In this document: piece by piece, positions 17,841-26,614 of the stretch
How the letters are laid out: every line of letters begins with the position of its first letter
Numbering within the stretch: position 1 is the first letter of the stretch
NCBI RefSeq assembly: GCF_003614435.1
Contig: NZ_CP025546.1
Span: 3,286,001-3,350,000 of the forward strand
DNA: 64,000 nucleotides
Source: Mycobacterium paragordonae
GTDB lineage: Bacteria > Actinomycetota > Actinomycetes > Mycobacteriales > Mycobacteriaceae
Direction of reading: 5' to 3'
Position numbers and translations under genes: made by a program
The notes under the pieces: model-generated
What the model was told of the DNA's origin: nothing
What the model saw: the letters and a program-made list of their open reading frames with translations, nothing else
Database searches by the model: none

Positions 17841-17859
17841 GCGATGAAAGGAGACCGGT

Positions 17860-19128
17860 GTGAAATCGATTGACGAGTTGGCCGCCGACCTGAACTTCAC
17901 CACCGCCAAGACCGGTGAGCAGCGCACGGTCACGCTGTTACCGGATCCCCCCCGAGCGGACCGCCGCTACACCGTCATCTCGGTGGACGACCACATCGTC
18001 GAACCCCCGGACACCTTCACCGGTCGCCTGCCGCGGAAGTTCGCCGACCGGGCGCCCACCGTGGTGGACACCCCGGAAGGCGGACAGACCTGGGTGTACG
18101 ACGGCCAGGTGCTGCCCAATGTCGGCTTCAACGCCGTGGTGGGCCGGCCGGTGTCGGAGTACGGGTTCGAACCGGTCCGATTCGACGAAATGCGCAGGGG
18201 CGCCTGGGATATCCACGCGCGGGTCAAGGACATGGACCTCAACGGCATCTTTTCCTCGCTGAACTTCCCGTCGTTCCTGCCGGGCTTTGCCGGCCAGCGG
18301 CTACAGCAGGTGACCAAGGACCGGGAGCTGGCGCTGGCTTCGGTGCGGGCGTGGAACGACTGGCATCTGGAAGCGTGGGCGGGGCCCTATCCGGGCCGGA
18401 TCATCCCCTGTCAGTTGCCCTGGCTGCTGGATCCCGAGCTGGGCGCCAAGATGATCTACGAGAACGCCGAACGCGGGTTCCACGCCATGACATTCAGCGA
18501 AAACCCGGCAATGCTGGGATTTCCGAGCATCCACTCGGGCCACTGGGAGCCGATGATGGCGGCGTGCGCCGAGACCGGCACGGTGGTGAATCTGCACATC
18601 GGTTCCTCGGGCTCGTCACCCTCGACGACCCCCGACGCGCCGCCCGACGTGCCCGGTGTGCTGTTCTTCGCCTACGCGATCTCGGCCGCCGTGGACTGGC
18701 TGTACTCGGGGCTGCCCAGCAGATTCCCCGGCCTCAAGATCTGCCTGTCGGAAGGCGGGATCGGTTGGGTGGCAGGGCTACTGGACCGGCTGGATCATAT
18801 GCTGAGCTATCACGAGATGTACGGAACCTGGCGTGCACTCGGTGAATCACTCACCCCTGCAGAGGTTTTCAAGCGCAACTTCTGGTTCTGCGCCGTAGAG
18901 GACAAATCGTCGTTCGTGCAGTACGAACGCATCGGCGTGGACAACATCATGCTGGAAGCCGACTACCCGCACTGTGATTCGACGTGGCCGCACACCCAGC
19001 AGACCATCCACGAGGAGATCGGCGGACTGCCGGACGACGTGATCCGGAAAATCACCTGGGAGAACGCGTCCCGGCTCTACCAGCACCCGGTGCCCGCTGA
19101 CGTGCAGCGGGATCCCGACGCGTTCTAA
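17860..19128 (+). CDS. Amidohydrolase family protein (amidohydrolase 2, TIM barrel)
   Basis: 422 residues. The N-terminal signature VISVDDHIVEPPDTF is typical of the actinobacterial amidohydrolase-2 family. Conserved histidines and acids appear in the barrel (NLHIGSSGSSPS, MLEADYPHCDSTWPHTQQ). These are metal-dependent hydrolases or decarboxylases related to aminocarboxymuconate decarboxylase. The GTG start at 17860 has AAAGGAG ending 7 bases before it. It is downstream of an acyl ligase and an aldolase-like gene on the same strand, so all three may serve one degradation pathway. Its stop overlaps the stop of the opposite CBS gene by four bases. Confidence 0.88.
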   Translation: MKSIDELAADLNFTTAKTGEQRTVTLLPDPPRADRRYTVISVDDHIVEPPDTFTGRLPRKFADRAPTVVDTPEGGQTWVYDGQVLPNVGFNAVVGRPVSEYGFEPVRFDEMRRGAWDIHARVKDMDLNGIFSSLNFPSFLPGFAGQRLQQVTKDRELALASVRAWNDWHLEAWAGPYPGRIIPCQLPWLLDPELGAKMIYENAERGFHAMTFSENPAMLGFPSIHSGHWEPMMAACAETGTVVNLHIGSSGSSPSTTPDAPPDVPGVLFFAYAISAAVDWLYSGLPSRFPGLKICLSEGGIGWVAGLLDRLDHMLSYHEMYGTWRALGESLTPAEVFKRNFWFCAVEDKSSFVQYERIGVDNIMLEADYPHCDSTWPHTQQTIHEEIGGLPDDVIRKITWENASRLYQHPVPADVQRDPDAF

Positions 19129-19541
19129 CTGAAGTCGAGTTCGGCTTCCGAGCAGTAGACGCCGAGAACGTCGCGGGCCGAGACGATGCCCACCAGCGCG
19201 CCGTCGCGTTCGACCAGGATGTGGCGGATGTAGCGGTCCATCATCCGGGTCGCGACTTCGTCGATGGTGGCGTCGGCGTCACACCACACCAACTTGGTGC
19301 TGGCGACGTCGATGGCCCGGACGGACTCGGGGTCCATCCCGCCGGCCACCGCGCGCACGATGTCACGTTCGCTCACCAGGGCGCCCGGATTGTCCTCGTC
19401 GCCGACGACCATCGCACCGACGTTCTCGGACACCAGAGCGCGCGCGGCGTCGGCGAGGCTCGCGTCGGCCGCCACCCGCGCCACGGGGTCGCCGGTCACA
19501 GTGGAAATCGGTAAGTTCCCAACGGAAGAGAAGGCAGTCAC
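19125..19541 (-). CDS. Two-CBS-domain protein (Hrp1-like)
   Basis: 138 residues made of two CBS domains: ADASLADAARALVSENVGAM with VSERDIVRAV, then DATIDEVATRMMDRYIRHI with GIVSARDVLG. Stand-alone CBS pairs bind adenosine nucleotides. The M. tuberculosis Hrp1 (Rv2626c) is a strongly hypoxia-induced member. A DosR-like box is centred about 43 bases before the GTG start at 19541, which suggests control by hypoxia or nitric oxide as in Hrp1. The sequence alone does not show whether it is the Hrp1 orthologue or a paralogue. Confidence 0.9.
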   Translation of the reverse strand: MTAFSSVGNLPISTVTGDPVARVAADASLADAARALVSENVGAMVVGDEDNPGALVSERDIVRAVAGGMDPESVRAIDVASTKLVWCDADATIDEVATRMMDRYIRHILVERDGALVGIVSARDVLGVYCSEAELDFS

Positions 19542-19574
19542 GCCACCATGTTCGTCAGGGCACGCTGCCCGTCT

Positions 19575-19594
19575 CTAGTGACTTCAGTCCCTAA
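19575..19594. promoter_or_regulatory. DosR (DevR)-like binding box
   Basis: The 20 bases read CTAGTGACTTCAGTCCCTAA. Against the DosR consensus TTSGGGACTWWAGTCCCSAA, 15 of 20 positions agree, and the right half-site AGTCCC is perfect. It lies about 34-53 bases upstream of the CBS-protein start codon, the usual distance for DosR activation, in the intergenic region shared with the divergent esterase gene. This is a pattern match with no score computed. Confidence 0.6.
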
Positions 19595-19671
19595 AACTGG
19601 TGCCCTTGGTTGTCGGTGCCCGACCCGTCCGCGCCCGCCGACGATTATCTGTGAATGTATGGTCGGGGACG

Positions 19672-20589
19672 ATGAGCAACCAGTATCCCGCCGACGCGTT
19701 CACGTCCCGGCATGCGGTCGACCCCGGGCTTCGCTCGATCGCCCGGATCCTGCCCAGGGGATACCGGCTGCATCGCGGCCTGAAATTTCCCCGCGCCCTG
19801 ATGGGACTGGCCGGTGTGACCGGACGCGAGCGTGATGTGCCGGTCGTCGCGGTCGACGAGAACGTCACCGTCCGGGTGCACCGGCCGGCCGGATTGCCGT
19901 CCCGGGCGCCGGCGCTGCTGTGGATCCACGGCGGCGGAACCGTGATGGGTAGTGCGGCCCAAGAGGACCGGTACTGCCGCAAACTCTCCTACCTGGCCGG
20001 CGCGGCGGTGGTCGCGGTGGAGCACCGCCTGGCACCGGAGCATCCTTACCCGGCCCCGCTGGACGACTGCTACGCGGCGCTGTTGTGGTTGCAGCGCCAA
20101 TCCTGGGTGGACCCCGCGCGGATCGCGGTCGGAGGCGCGAGCGCCGGCGGCTACTTCGCGGCCGCACTGGCGCAGCGCGCCCATGACCGCGGCGACGTCA
20201 GGCCGGTGTTCCAGCTGCTGGTCTACCCGATGCTCGATGACCGGACCGGCGCGAAACCCGATGGACGCAAACGCATTATGTGGAGCGAGCGGGACAATCA
20301 GCTGGCCTGGCAGTGGTATCTGTCCGGTGCGGACCCCGGCGAGGCGGTACCGGCGCGGCGCGCCGACCTGTCCGGCCTGCCGCCCGCCTGGATCGGAGTC
20401 GGAACCCTCGACCTGTTCCACCAGGAGTGCGTCTCGTACGCGCAGCGACTGCGCGATGCGGGCGTTCCCGTGCACGAACACATCGCCGCCGGCGCTTTCC
20501 ACGCCTTCGACCTGCTCGCGCCGAACGCGCCGATTTCGTTGTCGTTCTTCGCCAGTCAGTGCCGGCATTTGCGCGACGCGCTCAGGTGA
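19672..20589 (+). CDS. Alpha/beta hydrolase, hormone-sensitive-lipase family esterase
   Basis: 305 residues. The oxyanion motif HGGG begins at His86, the nucleophile Ser157 lies in GGASAGG, and His277 lies in FHAFDLL. The acid is probably the Asp in GVGTLDLFHQE. These marks define the HSL (lipase family IV) esterases such as the mycobacterial LipN, LipI and LipW, which hydrolyse short-chain esters. No signal peptide is seen. The ATG at 19672 was preferred because the region upstream lies in the divergent promoter. It converges with fabG3, with an 8-base overlap of the 3' ends. Confidence 0.9.
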   Translation: MSNQYPADAFTSRHAVDPGLRSIARILPRGYRLHRGLKFPRALMGLAGVTGRERDVPVVAVDENVTVRVHRPAGLPSRAPALLWIHGGGTVMGSAAQEDRYCRKLSYLAGAAVVAVEHRLAPEHPYPAPLDDCYAALLWLQRQSWVDPARIAVGGASAGGYFAAALAQRAHDRGDVRPVFQLLVYPMLDDRTGAKPDGRKRIMWSERDNQLAWQWYLSGADPGEAVPARRADLSGLPPAWIGVGTLDLFHQECVSYAQRLRDAGVPVHEHIAAGAFHAFDLLAPNAPISLSFFASQCRHLRDALR

Positions 20590-21364
20590 CCCATTCCGGC
20601 TGCTCGGCGGTGTCGACCGCGGAGAAGTCTTTGTGGCCCAGACCGGCGACGCAGCCACCGTCGACCACGAACTCCGAACCGGTTGAGTAGCTGGACTCAT
20701 CACTGGCGAGGTAGATCACCAGGTTCGAGACTTCCTGCGGTTCGGCGATGCGCCCCAGCGCGGTTTGGAAGATGTCTTCGGGCACCCATTCGGTCATGGG
20801 TGTCCTGATCAGGCCCGGATGGATCGAGTTGACCCGGATCCCGCTCGGACCCAGCTCCAGGGCGGCCGACTTGGTCAGCCCCCGGACCGCGAATTTCGTT
20901 GCGGTGTAACCGTGACAGGCGATCGTGCCGGCCAACCCCTCGATCGAGGAGATGTTGATGATCGACCCCCGGCCGGCTTCCTTCATCGGTTTGACCACCG
21001 ACCGGATGCCGAGAAAGACGCCGGTGAGGTTGATGTCGAGGATCCGCTGCCATTCGGAAAGCTGGTAGTCCTCGAAGGTTCCGATGTTGATGATGCCGGC
21101 GTTGTTCACCAGAATGTCGAGACGGCCGAACTCGGCCAGCGCGGTCTGCACCGCCGCGTCCCAGTGAGCGGGGTCGGTGACGTCGAGGTGCACATAACGC
21201 GCCGCGTCGCCGACGTCGGCGGCGACCGCCTTGCCCTCGTCGTCCAGAATGTCGCCGAACACGACCCTGGCTCCTTCGGCGACCAGCGCCCGAACATGGG
21301 ACGCGCCCATGCCGCGGGCCCCGCCACTGATGAGGGCGACTTTGTCGGTCAATCGGTTCGGCAT
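20582..21364 (-). CDS. fabG3: FabG3-type short-chain dehydrogenase (20-beta-hydroxysteroid dehydrogenase)
   Basis: 260-residue classical SDR that reduces or oxidises steroid-type carbonyls with NAD(H). The nucleotide motif SGGARGMGASH is near residue 13, NNAG is at 87-90, and the catalytic Ser140, Tyr153 and Lys157 are in place. They fall at the numbers known for M. tuberculosis FabG3 (Rv2002), and the sequence resembles Rv2002 over its whole length, including the C-terminal end QPEWVT. The ATG at 21364 has AGGAG at good spacing. It is monocistronic in this window. In vivo substrates of Rv2002 are thought to be androsterone-like steroids; this is family knowledge. Confidence 0.9.
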   Translation of the reverse strand: MPNRLTDKVALISGGARGMGASHVRALVAEGARVVFGDILDDEGKAVAADVGDAARYVHLDVTDPAHWDAAVQTALAEFGRLDILVNNAGIINIGTFEDYQLSEWQRILDINLTGVFLGIRSVVKPMKEAGRGSIINISSIEGLAGTIACHGYTATKFAVRGLTKSAALELGPSGIRVNSIHPGLIRTPMTEWVPEDIFQTALGRIAEPQEVSNLVIYLASDESSYSTGSEFVVDGGCVAGLGHKDFSAVDTAEQPEWVT

Positions 21365-21432
21365 TGAATCTCCTGACGGTTGGGCGCCCTGTCATGGTGG
21401 CACACCACGGTGCCCGCGAAAACGCCGCATCA

Positions 21433-21521
21433 CCATACATGCGCACCGACTCGTATGGCGTTGCCGCGCAGAATGCGCACAACCCGCAGATCGCTTGTTG
21501 CGTGGCTATCGCGCACAAGCG
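21433..21521. promoter_or_regulatory. Two inverted repeats in the divergent fabG3/hydrolase promoter region
   Basis: CCATAC at 21433-21438 pairs with GTATGG at 21453-21458 (14-base spacer). CGCTTGT at 21492-21498 pairs with ACAAGCG at 21515-21521 (16-base spacer). Both are perfect in their arms and sit between divergent start codons at 21364 and 21610, where regulator binding would be expected. No known consensus is recognised. Repeats of this length can arise by chance in GC-rich DNA. Confidence 0.3.
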
Positions 21522-21609
21522 CGCACCGACGGCCACCGGCCCGTAACTTCAGGCGCAACACAGAGCAGGCGACGACCCGCCCGCCATCGACACCGGTCAG
21601 GAGTACGCC

Positions 21610-22587
21610 GTGCCTCACTCGAATACCATTGTGCCGCAACCGAAATGTATCGAACGGACGGTGATTGCCGGCGACGGGGCGCGGCTTGCAGTCCGCGATT
21701 ACGGTCAGCGTCAGCCGCTGCATACCGTAGTTCTGCTGCACGGACTCTGCCTGACTCAGGACAGCTGGGCAATCTAGATCCGCCAGCTGCGGCACCGCTG
21801 GGGCAGTGCGCTGCGCATCATCTCCTACGACCACCGCGGACACGGCCGCTCGACCGGCGGCCCAACCGACACCTACCGCGCCGAGCGGCTGGCCGCCGAT
21901 CTCGCCGACGTCCTCACCACCTTGCGGGTCAGCGGGCCAGTGACGCTGGCGGGGCATTCGCTGGGCGGCATGACCGCGCTGGCCTACCTGAGCCGCCCCG
22001 AACGGCCGGTGGAACCGGAGAGCCTCGTCCTTGTCGCGGCCGCGGCCGGGCGGATCTCCGAGCGCGGATTGGGCCGCGTACTGGCCAGCCCGACCGCGCG
22101 CGTGTTGTTCGATCTCGCGGCCCGCATGCCGCACCGGGCGACCGAGCGCACCATCCGCTCGCTGATCCGCCCACTGCACGCAATGCTGGCCCGGTATTCC
22201 AGCCGCGACATCGCCCACACCGGCTTCGCCGCGCTGGCAACCGAATCCACCCGTGCCGTGTCGCCCTTGACCGCCACCGCCTTCCTGCGCGACCTCTGCG
22301 ACTACGACGTCTACGCAAGCTTGACATCGATCAGCGCCAAGACGGTCGTCGTCAGTGGTGGGGCAGACATCACCATCCCGGATGCCCATGCCCAGGATCT
22401 TGTCGCGGCCATCCCCGATGCGGTGTACATGCAGCAGCCCGCTGCCGGGCACATGCTCCTGCTGGATGCTCCGCACTGTGTCACCACGGCCATCAACCGC
22501 GCCATGGGTCTGCACCGCCGTTCCGGGTGGACGGCCCAGACCTGGGCCGCGCGCTACGGGCTGCCCGGCCATGCGGTCGCGTCCTGA
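21610..22587 (+). pseudogene. Alpha/beta hydrolase interrupted by an in-frame TAG
   Basis: A 325-codon alpha/beta hydrolase frame. It starts at GTG 21610 (AGGAG 8 bases upstream), carries the LLHGLCL oxyanion region, then meets TAG at 21775-21777 (codon 56), and continues without frameshift through YDHRGHGRS, nucleophile GHSLGGM, acid SGGADITIP and histidine AAGHMLLLDAP to a stop at 22587. A single CAG-to-TAG change would explain it (DSWAI-stop-IRQLRH). Restarting at TTG 21922 would give a 221-residue piece lacking the first strands and oxyanion hole, probably inactive. Codon use after the stop is still normal, so the break is recent, or a sequencing error, or the codon is read through. Confidence 0.85.
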
Positions 22588-22614
22588 TCGCAGCCGTTCG
22601 ACTACCGTCAACGC

Positions 22615-23412
22615 ATGGAGTTAAGCGGCAAGACTGTTCTGCTCACCGGCGCGACCGGCGGGCTGGGAAGAGCGATCGCCAAGGCGCTGGCGCAACGGGG
22701 AGCGCGGCTGATCGTCAGCTCCCGCAAGCGGCAGGAACTCGACGAGTTGGTGGCATCGCTGTCGGGCAGCGGGCACCGTACGATCGTCAGCGACCTCGCA
22801 CAGCCCGGCGCCGCCGCGGCGCTGCTGGCCGAGGCGGGCCCGATCGACGTACTGGTCGCCAACGCGGCGCTGCCGGCCTCGGGCAAACTCGACAGCTTCA
22901 CCGCCGAGCAGGTCGACCGCGCGTTACGCGTCAATCTCGAGGTGCCGGTGCAGATGACCCGCGAGCTGATCCCGGCATTCACCGAGCGGGGCTCCGGGCA
23001 CTTCGTCTACATCTCGTCGATCTCCGGGAAGACCGCGACGGCACGCGCGTCGCTCTACGCGGCGACCAAGTTCGGCCTGCGCGGTTTCGCCCTGTGTCTG
23101 CGCGACGACCTGCGTCCCGCCGGTGTCGGGGTGTCCGTGGTCAGCCCCGGGGCGATCGGCGGCGCCGGGATGTTCGCCGACTCCGGGGCTTCCGCACCGC
23201 CGCTGATCGGCACCGGGACGCCCGAGCAGGTGGGGGCCGCGGTGGTGACCGCAATCGAGCGAAATCGCGGCGAGGTCACCGTGGCGCCGCTGCGGCAGCG
23301 CGCCCTGGCGCGGTTCGCGGCCAACGCCCCCGAGGTGGCGTCCCGCCTGGCCGGGGGTGTCGCCGCGAAGGCGGCCGATCAGATCGCGGCCGGGCAGATC
23401 GACAAACGCTGA
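22615..23412 (+). CDS. Short-chain dehydrogenase/reductase
   Basis: 265-residue SDR of the classical DltE/YqjQ-like type. The cofactor loop is TGATGGLGRAIAKAL, followed by VANAAL in the NNAG position, YISSISG for the catalytic Ser, and YAATK for Tyr and Lys. It follows the interrupted hydrolase by 27 bases on the same strand and precedes a hypothetical protein by 23 bases, so it is probably in one transcript with both. The substrate is unknown. The C-terminus (about residues 205-265) is an Ala/Arg-rich extension common in lipid-acting mycobacterial SDRs. Confidence 0.9.
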   Translation: MELSGKTVLLTGATGGLGRAIAKALAQRGARLIVSSRKRQELDELVASLSGSGHRTIVSDLAQPGAAAALLAEAGPIDVLVANAALPASGKLDSFTAEQVDRALRVNLEVPVQMTRELIPAFTERGSGHFVYISSISGKTATARASLYAATKFGLRGFALCLRDDLRPAGVGVSVVSPGAIGGAGMFADSGASAPPLIGTGTPEQVGAAVVTAIERNRGEVTVAPLRQRALARFAANAPEVASRLAGGVAAKAADQIAAGQIDKR

Positions 23413-23435
23413 AAAAGTAGTGGCATCCTGGCGTC

Positions 23436-24107
23436 GTGGGCGTCCTGTTCCGGTTGGTCGAGTTGCTGCTGCTGGCCTTGCCGCTGATCGGCCTGATCGC
23501 GGCGGGCATCAGGGCGATCTCGGCGATGAACCGGCGGAGATGGGAGAACGCTGATTCGCCGGACGCGATATCCGGCGCGCCGACCCGCGCACCCGCGGCG
23601 GGAAACCCGGCGGCGCACTGGCAGGCCATCAAGCGTGCGCTCGAAGCGCACGAGAAGACCGATGCGCGCTGGCTCGAGTACGAACTCGATGCCACCCGGC
23701 TGTTGGACTTCCCGGTGATGACCGACATGCGTGACCCGCTGACCACCCGCTTCCACCGCGCCAAGCTGCGAGCGGACCTGCACAGGCCGCTGCGGGCGGA
23801 GGATCTGTTCGACGATCGCGAGGCCGCCCGCGAATATCTGGACGCCGTCGAGGATTACGTGACCGCGTTCAACGCCGCGGAAGCCGAGGCGACGCGCAGG
23901 CGCAGCAGCGACTTCTCCAAGCAGGAGCGGCAGCGGCTGGCGCGGGCGCAGAGCCTGCTGCGAATCGCGGCGGACACCGCCGCCACGACCCAGGAACGCC
24001 AGCACGCATATCAATTGGCGCGCGCCGAACTGGACGGCCTCATCGTGCTGCCCGACAACACCCGCAGCAGCATCGAGCGCGGCATCCTCGGAGAGATAGA
24101 CCGCTAA
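23436..24107 (+). CDS. Conserved membrane-anchored protein, function unknown
   Basis: 223 residues. An N-terminal hydrophobic segment (LFRLVELLLLALPLIGLIAA) is followed by a soluble, charged and largely helical domain with several Arg/Glu-rich stretches (FSKQERQRLARAQSLLRI, AYQLARAEL) suggestive of coiled coil. There is no cleavage site, so it is likely a single-pass anchor with a cytoplasmic C-terminus. The GTG start at 23436 is 23 bases after the SDR stop. Its 3' end overlaps that of the opposite NYN-domain gene by four bases. I do not recognise a named family. Confidence 0.8.
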   Translation: MGVLFRLVELLLLALPLIGLIAAGIRAISAMNRRRWENADSPDAISGAPTRAPAAGNPAAHWQAIKRALEAHEKTDARWLEYELDATRLLDFPVMTDMRDPLTTRFHRAKLRADLHRPLRAEDLFDDREAAREYLDAVEDYVTAFNAAEAEATRRRSSDFSKQERQRLARAQSLLRIAADTAATTQERQHAYQLARAELDGLIVLPDNTRSSIERGILGEIDR

Positions 24108-25003
24108 TTCTTCAGGCGCACCATTCGCGTGGTGGTGCTTTCGTCGAGTTCGACCACATCACTGCGCGAGCGCAGGAAGTCGCTGAAAGACTTGAATCCC
24201 AGGGACTTTTCGCTGAACGACGGGTTCATCCGCTTCATCTGGGCTTTGACCACCGAATTGTGCAGCCAGTCCACGTCGTCCTTCTCCTGGCCGATGCGCA
24301 GCGCGCGTTCGAGCAGACCGGTGGCCGCCACCTGCGGGTCCGGCGCGGGCGGCTCCTCGTCCGGCTCGCCGGAACTTGCGCGACGTGCGCGCTTCTTGGG
24401 CGCCGGGCTCGCGGTGGTGGTGGAGATCCCGGGCAGCGCGTCGTAGGTGACGAACTCGTCGCAGGCAGCGGCCAACGACTGGCTGCTCGCTCCGGCCACG
24501 CCGATACCGACGACGTAGCGGCCCAGACGTTTGCACCGCTGCGCCAACGCGATGTAGTCGGAGTCGCCGCCAACGATCACCACGTGCGTCAGGTCGGGCA
24601 GCCGGAACATGTCCTCGACCGCGTCGACGGCCAACCGGATGTCGGCGCCGTTCTTGCCGTAGGCGGCAGCCGGGAACAACTGCACCAGGTCGACGGCACG
24701 GCCGACCAGTTGACCGTGGTAGGCGGCGTTGACCTCGGCCGACCAGTCGGCGTATGCGCGGGTCAGCACCAGCGTGCCGAACGAGGACGCGAAATCCATG
24801 ATGGCGCCGATGTCGACGGTCGCCGCCCGTAGTTTCTCCTTATCCAGGCCCTTGGCCTTGTCCCGCTGGAAGGTGTTGCGGCCGTGCACCTGGTCGTAGC
24901 GCGAGATCACGATGTTGTCGAAGTCGAAGTACACGGCCACCCGGGTCGCGCTGGAGGCGCTGGAGTCGGTCATCCGGACATCGTCCGGCATTCGGTCGTC
25001 CAC
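24104..25003 (-). CDS. NYN-domain putative RNase with C-terminal LOTUS/OST-HTH domain
   Basis: 299 residues. The N-terminal NYN (PIN-like nuclease) domain shows VAVYFDFDNIVIS with the acidic metal-binding residues, ILVGGDSDY-type VIVGGDSDYIALAQRC, and GRYVVGIGV. A basic, disordered linker with KKRARRASSG follows. The C-terminal 70 residues (WLHNSVVKAQMKRMNPSF, then LGFKSFSDFLRS) look like a LOTUS/OST-HTH RNA-binding domain. Such proteins are thought to cut or bind structured RNA. The start may be GTG 25003, which has GGAAG upstream, or ATG 24973 (MTDSSASSATR). It lies directly downstream of a fadD gene on the same strand, with 18 bases between. Confidence 0.85.
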   Translation of the reverse strand: MDDRMPDDVRMTDSSASSATRVAVYFDFDNIVISRYDQVHGRNTFQRDKAKGLDKEKLRAATVDIGAIMDFASSFGTLVLTRAYADWSAEVNAAYHGQLVGRAVDLVQLFPAAAYGKNGADIRLAVDAVEDMFRLPDLTHVVIVGGDSDYIALAQRCKRLGRYVVGIGVAGASSQSLAAACDEFVTYDALPGISTTTASPAPKKRARRASSGEPDEEPPAPDPQVAATGLLERALRIGQEKDDVDWLHNSVVKAQMKRMNPSFSEKSLGFKSFSDFLRSRSDVVELDESTTTRMVRLKN

Positions 25004-25021
25004 GCCAACTTCCGCGGGCAG

Positions 25022-26614
25022 TCAGCGGCCAGGTTGAGACTCGATGTGGTATGCGGTACCGCGTTCTTCGCGCACCCACAACTCTTCGCCCGCACCGACG
25101 GCGGTGCCCTGGGCGATCAACTGGCGCTTGAGCACCTTGTGCGTCGCGGTGCTGGGCAGATCCGCGGCGATGCGGATGTATCGAGGTCGCGCCTTGGGGG
25201 AGAGGTCGGGCTGCGCATCGAGGAACGATTCCAGCGACTGTGGGTCGAATTCCTGCCCCTGGTGCAGCACGACAGCCGCCATGATCTGGTCGCCCACCCG
25301 TTCGTCGGCGACGGCATACACAGCGACGCGATTGATTGCTTTGTGCCGCAGCAGAATTCGCTCGATCGGAGCCGCCGCGAGGTTTTCCCCGTCGACCCGC
25401 ATCCAGTCCGCGGTGCGCCCGGCAAGATAGATCCAGCCCTGCTCGTCCTTGAAGGCGAGATCGCCTGACCAATACATGCCGTGCCGCATACGTTCGGCGT
25501 TGGCCTGCGGATCGTTGTAGTAACCGGTGAACAGACCCGACCCGGTCGTGTTCACCAATTCACCGACGGCGTCATCGGCGTTGATCAGCGCACCGTGCTC
25601 ATCGAACCGGGCGACATCGCATTCGGTGACGGTCTCGCTGTTGTAGACGGCAACACCGGGAGCGCCCTTGCCGATGGAACCGCTCGGGGTCCCGGGTTCA
25701 CGGATCACCATGACGGCGTTCTCGGTGGAGCCGAAGCCATCCTCGACCTGCACACCGAAACGGCGCGCGAACTCCTCGATGTCCTTCTCATTGGCCTCGT
25801 TGCCGAATGCCACCCGCAACGGGCTGTCCGCATCGTCGTGGCGTTCCGGAGTGGCGAGGATGTAGGCGAGCGGCTTGCCGACGTAGTTCATGTACGTGAC
25901 GCCGTACCGCCGGACATCGCCCAGGAAATTGCCGGCCGAGAACTTCGCCGGCACGATCGACGCTCCGGAGACCACCGCGGGCGCCCACCCGGCGACGACC
26001 GCGTTGGAGTGAAAGAGCGGCATCGACACATAGCAGGTGTCGCGCTCGGTCAGGGCGAACCGTTCGGCGAGGTTGAGCCCGGCGAATGCCGGCATCAGGT
26101 GTGCCACCCGCACCGCCTTGGGATTTCCGCTCGTGCCCGAGGTGAAGATCATCATGAAGGGGTCCATCATCTCGACTTCACGATGGGGGACCAGCGGGCC
26201 GGCGCCTGCGACCAGCTCGGCCCACTGCGATGTCGAGGTGTCGAGGATCCGAATGCCGGGCAGGTCCAATCCGTCCAGCAACCCACGGTGCTCGGCGTCG
26301 GTGACGACGATCTGGCAGTCCGCACGCCGGATGTCGGCCGCCAGCGCTTCGCCGCGCCGCGTGGTGTTCAGTCCGCACAGGACGTAGCCACCCAGGCCGG
26401 CCGCCGCCATCTGCGTCAGCATGTCGGGCGTGTTGCCCAGCAACGAACCGACATGCAGCGGGCGGTCCTTGTCCGCGATGGCCAGCAGGGCCGCTGCCTG
26501 CGCCGCTGCCCGAGCGAGGTATTCATTCCAAGTCCATTGCAAATCACCATATTTCACGGCGATCCCGGAATCCGACAGGCGCTGCCGCAGCAGCGCTTGC
26601 ACCGTCTGGCTCAC
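25022..26614 (-). CDS. FadD-type fatty acyl-CoA synthetase (FadD1/FadD17-like)
   Basis: 530-residue ANL ligase that activates fatty acids to acyl-CoA. The P-loop TSGTSGNPKAV, GFGSTENAV for the adenine/acyl site, the hinge GRTADWMRVDGENLA and the C-terminal STATHKVLKRQL are all present. The sequence looks closest to the FadD1/FadD17/FadD6 group of mycobacteria, a group that includes steroid side-chain or medium/long-chain acyl ligases. FadD1 (Rv1750c) lies near Rv1746-Rv1747 in M. tuberculosis, which is weak synteny support. Its start overlaps the stop of a TetR gene by four bases, so the regulator and ligase are one operon. Confidence 0.9.
   Translation of the reverse strand: MSQTVQALLRQRLSDSGIAVKYGDLQWTWNEYLARAAAQAAALLAIADKDRPLHVGSLLGNTPDMLTQMAAAGLGGYVLCGLNTTRRGEALAADIRRADCQIVVTDAEHRGLLDGLDLPGIRILDTSTSQWAELVAGAGPLVPHREVEMMDPFMMIFTSGTSGNPKAVRVAHLMPAFAGLNLAERFALTERDTCYVSMPLFHSNAVVAGWAPAVVSGASIVPAKFSAGNFLGDVRRYGVTYMNYVGKPLAYILATPERHDDADSPLRVAFGNEANEKDIEEFARRFGVQVEDGFGSTENAVMVIREPGTPSGSIGKGAPGVAVYNSETVTECDVARFDEHGALINADDAVGELVNTTGSGLFTGYYNDPQANAERMRHGMYWSGDLAFKDEQGWIYLAGRTADWMRVDGENLAAAPIERILLRHKAINRVAVYAVADERVGDQIMAAVVLHQGQEFDPQSLESFLDAQPDLSPKARPRYIRIAADLPSTATHKVLKRQLIAQGTAVGAGEELWVREERGTAYHIESQPGR

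Noticed and set aside
19558..19570. GGGCA-CGC-TGCCC hairpin upstream of the CBS gene
   Set aside because: A 5-bp GC stem in this composition is expected by chance; it is not needed to explain control.
21231..23420. 729-residue plus-strand frame covering the interrupted hydrolase and SDR
   Set aside because: It is in a different frame from the hydrolase and SDR motifs; Arg/Pro-rich translation without domains.
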